Positions 1-6,193 of a DNA stretch of 19,650 nt are shown here, piece by piece. This DNA is from Pseudomonadota bacterium (GTDB lineage: Bacteria > Pseudomonadota > Alphaproteobacteria > Rhodobacterales > Rhodobacteraceae). The stretch spans positions 1-19,650 of the forward strand of contig JAQCLA010000018.1 of assembly GCA_027592105.1 (NCBI GenBank), in the 5' to 3' direction. The notes beneath the pieces are model-generated. The model did no database searches. It had not been told where the DNA came from and worked only from the letters and a program-made list of their open reading frames with translations. Position numbers and translations under genes: made by a program. Numbering within the stretch: position 1 is the first letter of the stretch; each line of letters begins with the position of its first letter.

Positions 1-174
1 CAGTTGGCTTTCCATCCGCGATGATATTGCCATACCTGCCGCGTCATCAGCAGCGCTGTTGATCCGCAATCCGGTCGATAGCCGCTGCATCGCGCTTTCC
101 ATTGTACGGTTTGCTGCGGAAGCCGCGGTAGCCGCACCAAGCGCGCCGATGTTGGTGTTGATATTCAGAGCCAT
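1..174 (-). CDS. fliC: Flagellin FliC, N-terminal part (gene runs off the left edge)
   Basis: The reverse complement reads an open frame of 58 codons from an ATG at 174 to the window edge. It begins MALNINTNIGALGAATAAS and continues with RLSTGLRINSAADDAAGMAI, the near-invariant D0/D1 N-terminal signature of bacterial flagellins (LSTGLRINSAxDDAAGxAI). Flagellin is exported by the type III apparatus encoded in this same window and polymerises into the filament. The start is supported by an AGGAGA Shine-Dalgarno 6 nt upstream. The gene is divergent from rpoN, and R. sphaeroides Fla1 also has a flagellin gene next to rpoN2. The central and C-terminal parts are outside the window, so subunit length and class cannot be judged. 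Confidence 0.95.
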   Translation of the reverse strand, partial: MALNINTNIGALGAATAASAANRTMESAMQRLSTGLRINSAADDAAGMAISSRMESQL

Positions 175-217
175 GTCATCTCTCCTTGTCTAAATTTGAG
201 CCCGCTTGCGCCATGTC

Positions 218-234
218 GGCAAATCAGGGTCCGG
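218..234 (-). promoter_or_regulatory. Weak candidate promoter for fliC (-24/-12-like, overlapping a sigma-28-like -10)
   Basis: On the minus strand the sequence is CCGGACCCTGATTTGCC. It has GG and GC separated by exactly 10 bp and a good TTTGC -12 element, but its -24 element (CGGACC) is poor. The adjoining GCCGACAT also resembles a sigma-28 -10 (GCCGATAA, 6 of 8), without a matching -35. R. sphaeroides fliC is known to be sigma-28 dependent, so the sigma class cannot be decided here. The implied leader would be about 33 nt. Confidence 0.25.
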
Positions 235-430
235 TCAGGTCATCTGGAACGTTGGTCACTCGCACTTTCAACCTGAGGCCTGTGTCGAGGCGCTCAGGGA
301 CATAAACGACGCAGTTCACAATTGTTTAGTTGGGGGGATGGATTGCTTTGGAGTATAGGCCTTGGCACTGAGGCGACGTTATCCTGACACCGCCATCATC
401 GCACTGCAGGCACGAGGAAATTCGTGTTGG

Positions 431-446
431 TTAACAGATGGTTAAC
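431..446 (+). promoter_or_regulatory. CtrA-type box upstream of rpoN
   Basis: The sequence TTAACAGATGGTTAAC is an exact match to the alphaproteobacterial CtrA consensus TTAA-N7-TTAAC. It is also a pair of GTTAAC palindromes 11 bp apart. It ends 91 bp before the rpoN start and about 44 bp before a TATAAT hexamer. The match is seen directly; binding by CtrA is inference. CtrA controls flagellar genes in many alphaproteobacteria, but in R. sphaeroides it is known for the Fla2 set rather than Fla1. Confidence 0.5.
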
Positions 447-489
447 CCGTCAATTTCCCGACCCAGCCATCGTCAAATAATCACCCTTC

Positions 490-495
490 TATAAT
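490..495 (+). promoter_or_regulatory. Possible -10 element of the rpoN promoter
   Basis: A perfect TATAAT hexamer lies 42 bp before the rpoN ATG. No good -35 hexamer lies 16-18 bp upstream (the region reads CCATCG), which would fit an activator-dependent sigma-70 promoter. Only the hexamer itself is seen; promoter activity is inferred. Confidence 0.4.
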
Positions 496-537
496 GCAGA
501 AAAACACGCAAAATCAGGGCTTAAGATCACAAGGGCG

Positions 538-2019
538 ATGAAAATGCAGTTCTTTCCAGCACAGCAGATGCAGCGAAAGCAATCGCTGGTCATCACGACC
601 CAGCTGCAGCAAGCCATCCGGCTTTTGACCATGTCCAACATCGAATTGGCGGGGTTTTTAGATCAGCAATCTGAAGAAAACCCTTTTCTCGAGGTAACAA
701 ACGGCGCGGGCGAAGACGACCATATCGTGCCATTGCCCGTGGCCGAGGTGGGCCCCGATCGCGCGGACCTCGATTTTTCCGATGGCACGATGACCAGCGA
801 TGCGCCCATTCCCGATGCGGCACTCGATAACCAATTCGAAACGGGCCAGATCGACCTTGGGCGCAGCGGTGCCACGGCCCCGGCAGGCGAAAGCGATTTT
901 GACGCGCTGTCCTTGATCGCCTCTGATGAGGGGATGTCGCTTTACGGCCATGCCTGCGCCGAAGCTGAGCGCATATTCACCGCGCCGACCGACCGGATGA
1001 TCGCGCTTGCGCTGATCGATGCGCTGGAACCCTCGGGATGGCTGGGCCAGTCCGTCGATGAGATTGCAGCCTTTAGCATGGTCGATCTTGACCGCGTCTT
1101 GGCGGTGCTTGCGCAGCTGCAACAGATCGAGCCCGCCGGGCTATTTGCCCGCGATCTGAGCGATTGCCTCCGGCTACAGGCGCGTGATCGCGACTTTCTG
1201 ACCCCTGATTTCGAACTGCTCTTGGATAATCTCGCCATGCTTGGGGCAGGCAATGTCAAAGGGCTAACCCGCCTGTGCAAAGCCACGCCCGAGCGCATGG
1301 CCGAGATGCTGCGCCTATTGCGCAGCCTTGACCCCAAGCCGGGAGCAAGGTTTGCAGACAAGGCCGAGCCGATCTTGCCACCCGACCTGATCGTGCGCCG
1401 GGTTTCTGATGGGTGGGCGCTCGAATTGAACCGCTCCACCCTGCCCGCGATCAAGGTGCGGGCGGGTTACGCAAAGCAGATGGTCGCTGGCAGAAAAGAC
1501 GAGGCGCTGCGCAGCTTTGTCTCGGAGCGCGTGTCCGAGGCGCGCTGGCTTGACCGCGCAATCGCGCAGCGCAACGAGACCTCGCTCAAGATCGGGGCTG
1601 AAATCTTGCGCCAGCAGATAGGGTTCTTTGAACGTGGCCCCATCGCGCTCAAGCCGATGGTCTTGCGCGATATTGCCGAGGCGATTGGCATGCATGAAAG
1701 CACGGTGAGCCGCGTGACCAATAGCCTGATGATGGCAACCCCGCGCGGCACCTATCGGCTCAAGATGTTTTTCAGCTCGAGCATCACACATGATGACGAC
1801 AGCGACGGCGAGGCCGCATCGGCCATCAAGTTCAAATTGCGCAAGATGATCGCGGCCGAGACCCCTTCTCAGCCGTTGAGCGATGATGCCATTGTGCAAA
1901 TCTTGGCTAAGGATGGGATCCGCCTTGCCCGGCGCACGGTCGCCAAATACCGCGAGATGGAGGGGATCGCCTCCTCCTTCCAACGCAAACGCGAGGCGGT
2001 TCTCTCGGGGCGGATTTAG
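538..2019 (+). CDS. rpoN: RNA polymerase sigma-54 factor, flagellar RpoN2-type
   Basis: This 493-aa protein is a full-length sigma-54, which directs RNA polymerase to -24/-12 promoters and needs an AAA+ activator to melt DNA. Region I is the Gln/Leu-rich start (residues 1-50, with QSLVITTQLQQAIRLLTMSN and ENPFLE). An acidic region II follows at about 55-120. The core-binding domain comes next, then an HTH around 374-400 (RDIAEAIGMHESTVSRV) that recognises the -12 element. The diagnostic RpoN box ARRTVAKYRE is at 464-473 and binds -24. AAGGGCG precedes the ATG. Four matching promoters in the window and the position beside fliC support a dedicated flagellar paralogue like RpoN2 of R. sphaeroides; a housekeeping (nif-type) RpoN cannot be formally excluded. 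The TAG stop falls within the terminal repeat of a palindromic element. Confidence 0.95.
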   Translation: MKMQFFPAQQMQRKQSLVITTQLQQAIRLLTMSNIELAGFLDQQSEENPFLEVTNGAGEDDHIVPLPVAEVGPDRADLDFSDGTMTSDAPIPDAALDNQFETGQIDLGRSGATAPAGESDFDALSLIASDEGMSLYGHACAEAERIFTAPTDRMIALALIDALEPSGWLGQSVDEIAAFSMVDLDRVLAVLAQLQQIEPAGLFARDLSDCLRLQARDRDFLTPDFELLLDNLAMLGAGNVKGLTRLCKATPERMAEMLRLLRSLDPKPGARFADKAEPILPPDLIVRRVSDGWALELNRSTLPAIKVRAGYAKQMVAGRKDEALRSFVSERVSEARWLDRAIAQRNETSLKIGAEILRQQIGFFERGPIALKPMVLRDIAEAIGMHESTVSRVTNSLMMATPRGTYRLKMFFSSSITHDDDSDGEAASAIKFKLRKMIAAETPSQPLSDDAIVQILAKDGIRLARRTVAKYREMEGIASSFQRKREAVLSGRI

Positions 2020-2132
2020 AGCGTGTAGCGTTTGATCCGCCCGCTGTATTCACTGCAACAGGCGAGGCAGCGTTTCCAAAGCATAACGCGTTCGCCTGTT
2101 GCGGTGAGTGCGATAGAACGCGACACGCTCTA
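2016..2132. repeat. MITE/REP-like palindromic element at the 3' end of rpoN
   Basis: The outer ends are inverted repeats. TAGAGCGTGTAGCGTT (2017-2032) pairs with AACGCGACACGCTCTA (2117-2132) with one mismatch. An inner pair, TCACTGCAACAGGCGA and TCGCCTGTTGCGGTGA, again has one mismatch. The 6-mer GCGGAT lies just outside both ends (2010-2015 and 2133-2138) and looks like a target-site duplication. There is no coding capacity. The stop codon of rpoN is the first three bases of the left repeat. In RNA the element would fold into a long hairpin between two convergent transcription units, so it may serve as a terminator both ways. Its mobile origin is inference from structure. Confidence 0.65.
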
Positions 2133-2190
2133 GCGGATCGTTGGCTGTCCGGGCGTATCGTTGCGCCAAATAGCGGGGCCGCACATCGGC

Positions 2191-2535
2191 TTAAGCGGCT
2201 GCAAGTGCGCGCAACAGGCGTTGGTGGGCATCGGGTGCCGCGTCGATCATGTGCAGAATTGGCGCTTTCTCTAGGACACGGAGCACGGTCGGCCCCTGCG
2301 CAAGACCGACCCCTTGCCAAACCCCGCCCGCCATCATGTCGCGCAATCCGATGATGCGTAGCGGCCCAATGGCGGTCAACACCCCCTCGCCCGAGGGTGC
2401 AAAGACCACAACGCCGCCGCGCTCGACGAGATAGATGGTCTCAACCCGTTCCTCTGGCATGAATACCACCTCACCATGAAGCAGGTGAAGCCGCTGCTGG
2501 TGCAAAAGCTCGCGCAGGCGCGGTGGCGGTGGCAT
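2191..2535 (-). CDS. Small cyclic-nucleotide-binding-like (CNB fold) protein, second of a pair
   Basis: This 114-aa cytoplasmic protein has no membrane segment. The stretch VETIYLVERGGVVVFAP (residues about 31-47) resembles the beta-barrel core of cNMP-binding domains (usual form GDxxYxIxxGxVxV). It is followed by GPLRIIGLRDMMAGGVWQGV, in the position of the phosphate-binding cassette but without the canonical FGE...RxA residues. The start ATG overlaps the stop of the upstream CNB-like gene in TGATG, so the two are probably translationally coupled. It is the last gene before the convergent rpoN. The family call is from pattern recognition only; ligand and function are unknown. A stand-alone domain with no HTH or catalytic partner argues against a Crp-type regulator. 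Confidence 0.6.
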   Translation of the reverse strand: MPPPPRLRELLHQQRLHLLHGEVVFMPEERVETIYLVERGGVVVFAPSGEGVLTAIGPLRIIGLRDMMAGGVWQGVGLAQGPTVLRVLEKAPILHMIDAAPDAHQRLLRALAAA

Positions 2536-2894
2536 CAGGCATGCTCCTTGGTGGCAGCAAGCGCCTCAATCGCCAAAGCGCAGGCAAGGTTCCAGGTCAT
2601 CGGCCCTTGCGCATCCAAACAGGCGCGCACCGCACCGCGCGGCAAGACTACAACCTCGCCCGCAGCGCGCCCGCGCGCCATGCCCGCATAATGACTTGCC
2701 CCAAAGAACTCGATCGGCTTGACGACATCGCCGGGGCCAAGTGGTTTGCTAGCGCTGCCGACACCAAGCCGCCCAGAAAGCACCACGAATAGCCGATCTG
2801 TTTCGGTCCCCTCGCACAACACGATATCGCCCGCACCAAAGCTTTGGCGCGGGTAGAGATCGAAGTTGAGACCGAGGATGTCGTCCTTGCGCAT
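2535..2894 (-). CDS. Small cyclic-nucleotide-binding-like (CNB fold) protein, first of a pair
   Basis: The product is 119 aa from the ATG at 2894, chosen because GGAG lies 6 nt upstream. The frame remains open to another ATG at 2939, which has only a weak SD and would add 15 residues. The core QSFGAGDIVLCEGTETDRLF followed by VVLSGRLGV (about residues 17-45) closely follows the cNMP-binding domain pattern, better than its downstream partner. GPGDVVKPIEFFGASHYAG takes the place of the phosphate-binding cassette and lacks the usual Glu and Arg contacts. There is no HTH. It is soluble and probably cytoplasmic, and sits after a PDZ-like membrane protein in the post-flhB accessory block. A role in sensing a nucleotide second messenger at the motor is possible but only inferred; a degenerate structural domain is equally possible. 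Confidence 0.65.
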   Translation of the reverse strand: MRKDDILGLNFDLYPRQSFGAGDIVLCEGTETDRLFVVLSGRLGVGSASKPLGPGDVVKPIEFFGASHYAGMARGRAAGEVVVLPRGAVRACLDAQGPMTWNLACALAIEALAATKEHA

Positions 2895-2968
2895 GAAAAT
2901 CTCCGCTCTGGTCATATAACGACCAATCAGCGGGATCATTTAACCCAGCGCGGGATTTAGCGCTTTCG

Positions 2969-3793
2969 CTAGCCCGGCTGTTGCGGCGTCACACGCAGAC
3001 GGTTCGGATTGCGCGTTTTCGGCTTTGCCTTGGGCAATGGCTCAAAATTAAAGCGCAGATCGGGAATAAAGCGGCGGCATGTCTCGCGGGCCTCTGTCTC
3101 GCCTGGTTCGGCAAGCACCATCCAGAAAAACTTGTCTTCGAACATCTTGTAAGACCGCAACAAATCAACCTGTGCGCGTTTGGTGTACATCGAGACCAGA
3201 ACGTAGCTAATCACGAAAACAAACCAATGCGCCACGAAGGTGATCCCATAGACAATCAAGACCGCCAGCATCGGGTAGTAAAGCCGATGGTTCAACATCC
3301 ACAACACAGGCGCGATTGTGGCAATCTCTTCAAGGTCGGTAGCATGCATTGCCGCGTTTTTGCGAATATCGCGAAACACCTCAAAGTTCTGATAGCTCTC
3401 GAGCGGTGCGAATTTCAGCGTTTGCACCGCGCGCAAGATCTCGAGTGTTTCATCAGGGCCGGTGACTTCGAAACTGGCCTTCAGGCGCGTTTCCAAGATC
3501 ACGTGAAACACAATGCCACTGCGCCAAAAGGTTAACAGATGCGGCGTGAAGCCAAGCTCGGATGCGTCGACCTCGGGGTTGTCGTCGTGATCGGCGGCGG
3601 GCTTACCCATGCGCGCGGCCAGCATTTCGGCGTCGCCGGTGAATATCTCCCCATCGATGGCAACCAGCACATCCCCCGGCTTGAGCTTTTTCGCACGCGC
3701 CGCAAACCCAAGGCCACGGGTCTCAAGCTTAAGAAATGGCTGCAGGTTTTGGTCGGCAACCGGCGCATCGGCCGAGGTTGCAGCATCATTCAT
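2969..3793 (-). CDS. Membrane protein with PDZ-like N-terminal segment, unknown function
   Basis: The product is 274 aa. Residues about 20-62 (LETRGLGFAARAKKLKPGDV followed by LVAIDG) match the carboxylate-loop and beta-strand pattern of PDZ domains. A middle region with no recognised fold follows. A strongly hydrophobic stretch at about 172-203 could form one long or two short membrane helices. A basic, proline-rich C-terminus (KAKPKTRNPNRLRVTPQQPG) follows. It starts 12 nt after the motF stop with GGAATG as a weak SD, so it is likely cotranscribed with motF. In R. sphaeroides the motF transcript also carries hypothetical genes, and this may be one of them. The PDZ call is tentative; there are no catalytic protease residues, so a scaffold or anchoring role is more likely than proteolysis. 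Confidence 0.75.
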   Translation of the reverse strand: MNDAATSADAPVADQNLQPFLKLETRGLGFAARAKKLKPGDVLVAIDGEIFTGDAEMLAARMGKPAADHDDNPEVDASELGFTPHLLTFWRSGIVFHVILETRLKASFEVTGPDETLEILRAVQTLKFAPLESYQNFEVFRDIRKNAAMHATDLEEIATIAPVLWMLNHRLYYPMLAVLIVYGITFVAHWFVFVISYVLVSMYTKRAQVDLLRSYKMFEDKFFWMVLAEPGETEARETCRRFIPDLRFNFEPLPKAKPKTRNPNRLRVTPQQPG

Positions 3794-3805
3794 GGCGCAT
3801 TCCGA

Positions 3806-4579
3806 TCATGGAAACTTGATCATGTCATTATTGACAGGTGCCGCGCGCGGCGCAGGCGGCGTTGCCGTTCGTGCCGGTGCGCGCGGTGGGGTGGCGGCAA
3901 CGGTGATCTTGGCCGAAATCTCTCTTTGCAGCATCATCATGGTTTCAAGGGTCGCCGCGATCTCGTCAAAGCGCGATGGCGCGGCATCTTCGGTGCCTGC
4001 TTCATCGGTGCTGTGCAAAGTCGCGAGCTCTGTCATTAGCACGCTTTGCTGTGCCTCTATAGCCGCGCTGACTTCTCTGACCACGGCAGATGTCGACTGG
4101 CTGACCATGCCCGTGATCTCTGTATTGGCCTTGGTAAGCTCGCCCAGCGTTGTTTCGCTTCGCGCATCAAGGCGGGTCGCCAAATCGCCCATCATGACCT
4201 CAAGCGATGCGATGCCATCCACCAGCCCCGCGATCTGTGCGGCTTGGGCGTTTGCCTCGGCCGTTGCTGCGGCAAGCCGGTCAACGTTCTCGGCAAAGAT
4301 CACCAGCGCTTCAAGCGATGTGGCATTGGTCGTTTCCATTTCGCTCATCGTGCGGAAATAGATCAGGCCAGCAGCCGCGACCGCAAGCACCGAGGCCACG
4401 AGCGAAGACACGAACACAATCATCACCTGACGGTTGATTGCTTTCACTTCCACACGGGTTTTAGAGTAGTCATTGCGGATTTGATCGAACTCGCTGCTCA
4501 CGGTGATGGCAGCGTCAGCAGCATCAAGGGCGGTCTTGATGCTATCTTCGAGTGTCGGGGTGGCGGTTTGCGTGCTCAT
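3806..4579 (-). CDS. motF: Bitopic coiled-coil membrane protein, MotF candidate (motor rotation)
   Basis: The product is 257 aa. A cytoplasmic N-terminus (1-50) is followed by one membrane helix (about 52-74, VMIVFVSSLVASVLAVAAAG). A long Ala/Glu/Thr-rich helical region predicted to form coiled coil (about 80-215) comes next, then a proline/alanine-rich tail ending NNDMIKFP. MotF of R. sphaeroides is a bitopic membrane protein encoded between flhB and rpoN2 and is essential for Fla1 rotation but not assembly. Position and topology fit it well, but I cannot align the sequences. The ATG overlaps the stop of the preceding small gene (ATGA). A strong sigma-54 promoter lies 63-79 bp upstream, so it can be expressed separately from the export-gate genes. 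An alternative reading is a generic methyl-accepting-like coiled-coil protein. Confidence 0.7.
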   Translation of the reverse strand: MSTQTATPTLEDSIKTALDAADAAITVSSEFDQIRNDYSKTRVEVKAINRQVMIVFVSSLVASVLAVAAAGLIYFRTMSEMETTNATSLEALVIFAENVDRLAAATAEANAQAAQIAGLVDGIASLEVMMGDLATRLDARSETTLGELTKANTEITGMVSQSTSAVVREVSAAIEAQQSVLMTELATLHSTDEAGTEDAAPSRFDEIAATLETMMMLQREISAKITVAATPPRAPARTATPPAPRAAPVNNDMIKFP

Positions 4580-4794
4580 GCGGATTTCCTGACGTTTCGT
4601 CTCGTCGCGGGGGCCATGACCGGGCGTTTCTCTTCGAACTTAGCACAATTCGTGCCAGTTGACGCAAAGACCAGCAAATTAGGCAATTGCGCCGCACGAA
4701 ACCCGAATGCGCGGCACCCCCAAGGCAATGCCGGATCATGCGCCACAAAGAAATTCTGGCATTTGCCACAGACCGGCCGAGCGGGGAGTGTCAT
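4576..4794 (-). CDS. Four-cysteine mini-protein, probable zinc-binding, unknown function
   Basis: The product is 72 aa with Cys at 9, 12, 27 and 50. The core CGKCQNFFVAHDPALPWGCR followed by AFGF and FASTGTNCAKFEEKRP has the pattern CxxCxxF-x4-DPxxPxGCxAxGF...SxGxxCxxF. I recognise this pattern from small conserved proteins in several proteobacteria, sometimes mislabelled uracil-DNA glycosylase. Four conserved Cys suggest a structural metal site. The start overlaps the previous stop (ATGA at 4791-4794) and the stop overlaps the motF start (ATGA at 4576-4579), which is strong support for a real translated gene. Unusually, the motF sigma-54 promoter lies within its coding sequence, across codons 46-51. 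No function is known to me. Confidence 0.75.
   Translation of the reverse strand: MTLPARPVCGKCQNFFVAHDPALPWGCRAFGFRAAQLPNLLVFASTGTNCAKFEEKRPVMAPATRRNVRKSA
4642..4658 (-). promoter_or_regulatory. Sigma-54 promoter for motF, inside the upstream small gene
   Basis: The minus-strand sequence is CTGGCACGAATTGTGCT. It has a perfect TGGCACG -24 element and a GTGC -12 element with exactly 10 bp between GG and GC. Predicted transcription starts near 4631, about 52 nt before the motF ATG. It is embedded in the coding sequence of the four-cysteine protein, so this stretch is both coding and regulatory. Confidence 0.75.
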
Positions 4795-5033
4795 CGTCCA
4801 CCGCCTTTACGATATTGGGCCCAAGCCCTTGCAATCAAAAGGCGCAATGCGCCAAGCAAGCTTAAGAATCCAGAGAAGAAAAGTCCGCCGATCTGCAAGG
4901 GGGGCGCTTGACCGATAAGGCTGAGAGCTTCGAGAAAAAGCCATGCAGCCATGCCAAGAAAAACGATTGTAGAGATCAGCGCGCCAAGGGTGGTATGGCT
5001 GTATTGATCCTTGGTCCGGGCACGTTTGGGCAT
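4791..5033 (-). CDS. Small two-helix membrane protein downstream of flhB, unknown
   Basis: The product is 80 aa. A short basic N-terminus (MPKRARTKDQYSH) is followed by two hydrophobic segments, about 16-40 (LGALISTIVFLGMAAWLFLE) and about 47-68 (IGGLFFSGFLSLLGALRLLI). A short basic C-terminus (ARAWAQYRKGGGR) ends it. By the positive-inside rule both ends are likely cytoplasmic. The ATG shares a base with the flhB stop (TAATG), and the stop overlaps the next start (ATGA), so translational coupling with flhB and the cysteine protein is likely. I do not recognise a family. Context suggests an accessory to export-gate or motor assembly, but that is inference only. Confidence 0.7.
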   Translation of the reverse strand: MPKRARTKDQYSHTTLGALISTIVFLGMAAWLFLEALSLIGQAPPLQIGGLFFSGFLSLLGALRLLIARAWAQYRKGGGR

Positions 5034-6193
5034 TACGAAGCCTCATTATTGATCGGGCGACCGTTCTGGTCGAAATGCAGCTCTGGCGGGATGTCAAACT
5101 CGGGAACGTCGGGGTCTTCACCACGATCAACACGGTAAATATAGGCCAAGACTGCGGCAATCGGGGTGAAGAGAACATCGGAAATTTCTTGCCCGATCTC
5201 ACCGGTAAAGAACAAGGCCCGTGCCAATAGCGGGCTTCGAAAGACGGTGATCCGTGCCTCGGTGCCGCGCTTGATTATCTCTTCAGCGATCCGACCACGG
5301 CCCATCGCGATGATCGTCGGTGCGTTCTGTTCACCCGGAACATAGCGCAAGGCAACCGCGAAATGGGTGGGGTTGGTAATGATGGCGGTCGCGTTGCCAA
5401 CATTCTCGAGCGAACCGGCCTGTTCTGCAGCACGGCGACTGGCCTCATACTGCATCCGCCGGATCCGCGATTTGACCTCGGGCGAGCCATCGGTTTGCTT
5501 GCTTTCTTCCTTCAGATCCTGTCGGCTCATGCGCAGCTTTTTCATATGCTCGTAATTCGACCACGCATAATCCAGCGCGCCAATACCGCCCAAAATGGCC
5601 GCTGATATCCCCATCAGGAACATGAGCGCGAAAAACCCCGTCTCAATCGCACGATCAAGGCTCATCGAGGCCAAAGTGAGCATTGTCGGCAGGTAATTGA
5701 GAATGATGAAATAGGCGGCTGTGCCGATGACCCCCACCTTCAGGATCGACTTTGTAAGCTCAACAAGGCTGTGGAGCGAGAACATGCGTTTTAGCCCATT
5801 CAAGGGATTGATCCGATTGCCCTTGAAACTTGCTGAGGTCGGGGCAAAGTGAATTCCCTTGCCCATCAACATCTGGGTGCCCAAGACCACGACCAAAATT
5901 GGTACCGCCACGATCAAGGCGACGATGAGAAAATCCAAATATGCCTCTGACAAGCGCGCCATCAAAAGGCCGGATAGCGCGTCGCCCTGCTCAAAGCGGA
6001 AAAAGCCACCCCAGCGACCAATCCACTGGGAAACGATATAAACCAAGGCCAGCAGAATGATCACGCCAGCCGCCGTCGTGGAGAAGACGAACATTTCCTT
6101 GGACGTCAGAACCTGCCCATCTTCGCGCGCTTTCTCAAGCCGTCGCTGTGTTGGCTCTTCGGTCTTTTCTTGTGTGTCGTCTTCACTGGCCAA
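5033..6193 (-). CDS. flhB: Flagellar type III export switch protein FlhB
   Basis: From a TTG at 6193 the protein is 386 aa and starts MASEDDTQEKTEEPTQRRLE, the usual FlhB N-terminus. GGGGGG lies 6 nt upstream. The frame is open to another TTG at 6220, which would add nine untypical residues. Four membrane helices occupy about residues 34-210. The soluble C-terminal domain contains ITNPTHFAVALRY; the autocleavage motif NPTH is at about 274-277, and self-cleavage between N and P switches export from rod/hook to filament substrates. It works with FliK, encoded upstream in this window. It overlaps the fliR 3' end by 11 nt. Length and domains are normal. Confidence 0.95.
   Translation of the reverse strand: MASEDDTQEKTEEPTQRRLEKAREDGQVLTSKEMFVFSTTAAGVIILLALVYIVSQWIGRWGGFFRFEQGDALSGLLMARLSEAYLDFLIVALIVAVPILVVVLGTQMLMGKGIHFAPTSASFKGNRINPLNGLKRMFSLHSLVELTKSILKVGVIGTAAYFIILNYLPTMLTLASMSLDRAIETGFFALMFLMGISAAILGGIGALDYAWSNYEHMKKLRMSRQDLKEESKQTDGSPEVKSRIRRMQYEASRRAAEQAGSLENVGNATAIITNPTHFAVALRYVPGEQNAPTIIAMGRGRIAEEIIKRGTEARITVFRSPLLARALFFTGEIGQEISDVLFTPIAAVLAYIYRVDRGEDPDVPEFDIPPELHFDQNGRPINNEAS

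Larger units (their letters stand above)
175..537. other. Divergent intergenic region between fliC and rpoN
   Basis: This is a 363-bp stretch with no convincing gene. It must hold the promoters of fliC (minus) and rpoN (plus). On the rpoN side it contains a CtrA-type box (431-446) and a TATAAT hexamer (490-495). On the fliC side there is a weak -24/-12-like sequence (218-234). A TTGGCAC at 362-368 resembles a -24 element but has no -12 partner. I see no clear hairpin and no strong sigma-28 promoter. Confidence 0.7.

Noticed and set aside
362..376. TTGGCAC as a sigma-54 promoter for rpoN
   Set aside because: The -24-like bases are present, but the bases 10 bp further are AC instead of GC and there is no TTGC, so only half the promoter is there.
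4046..4918. 290-codon open frame on the plus strand
   Set aside because: It runs against motF, the cysteine protein and orf80, which are supported by linked overlaps and a promoter.
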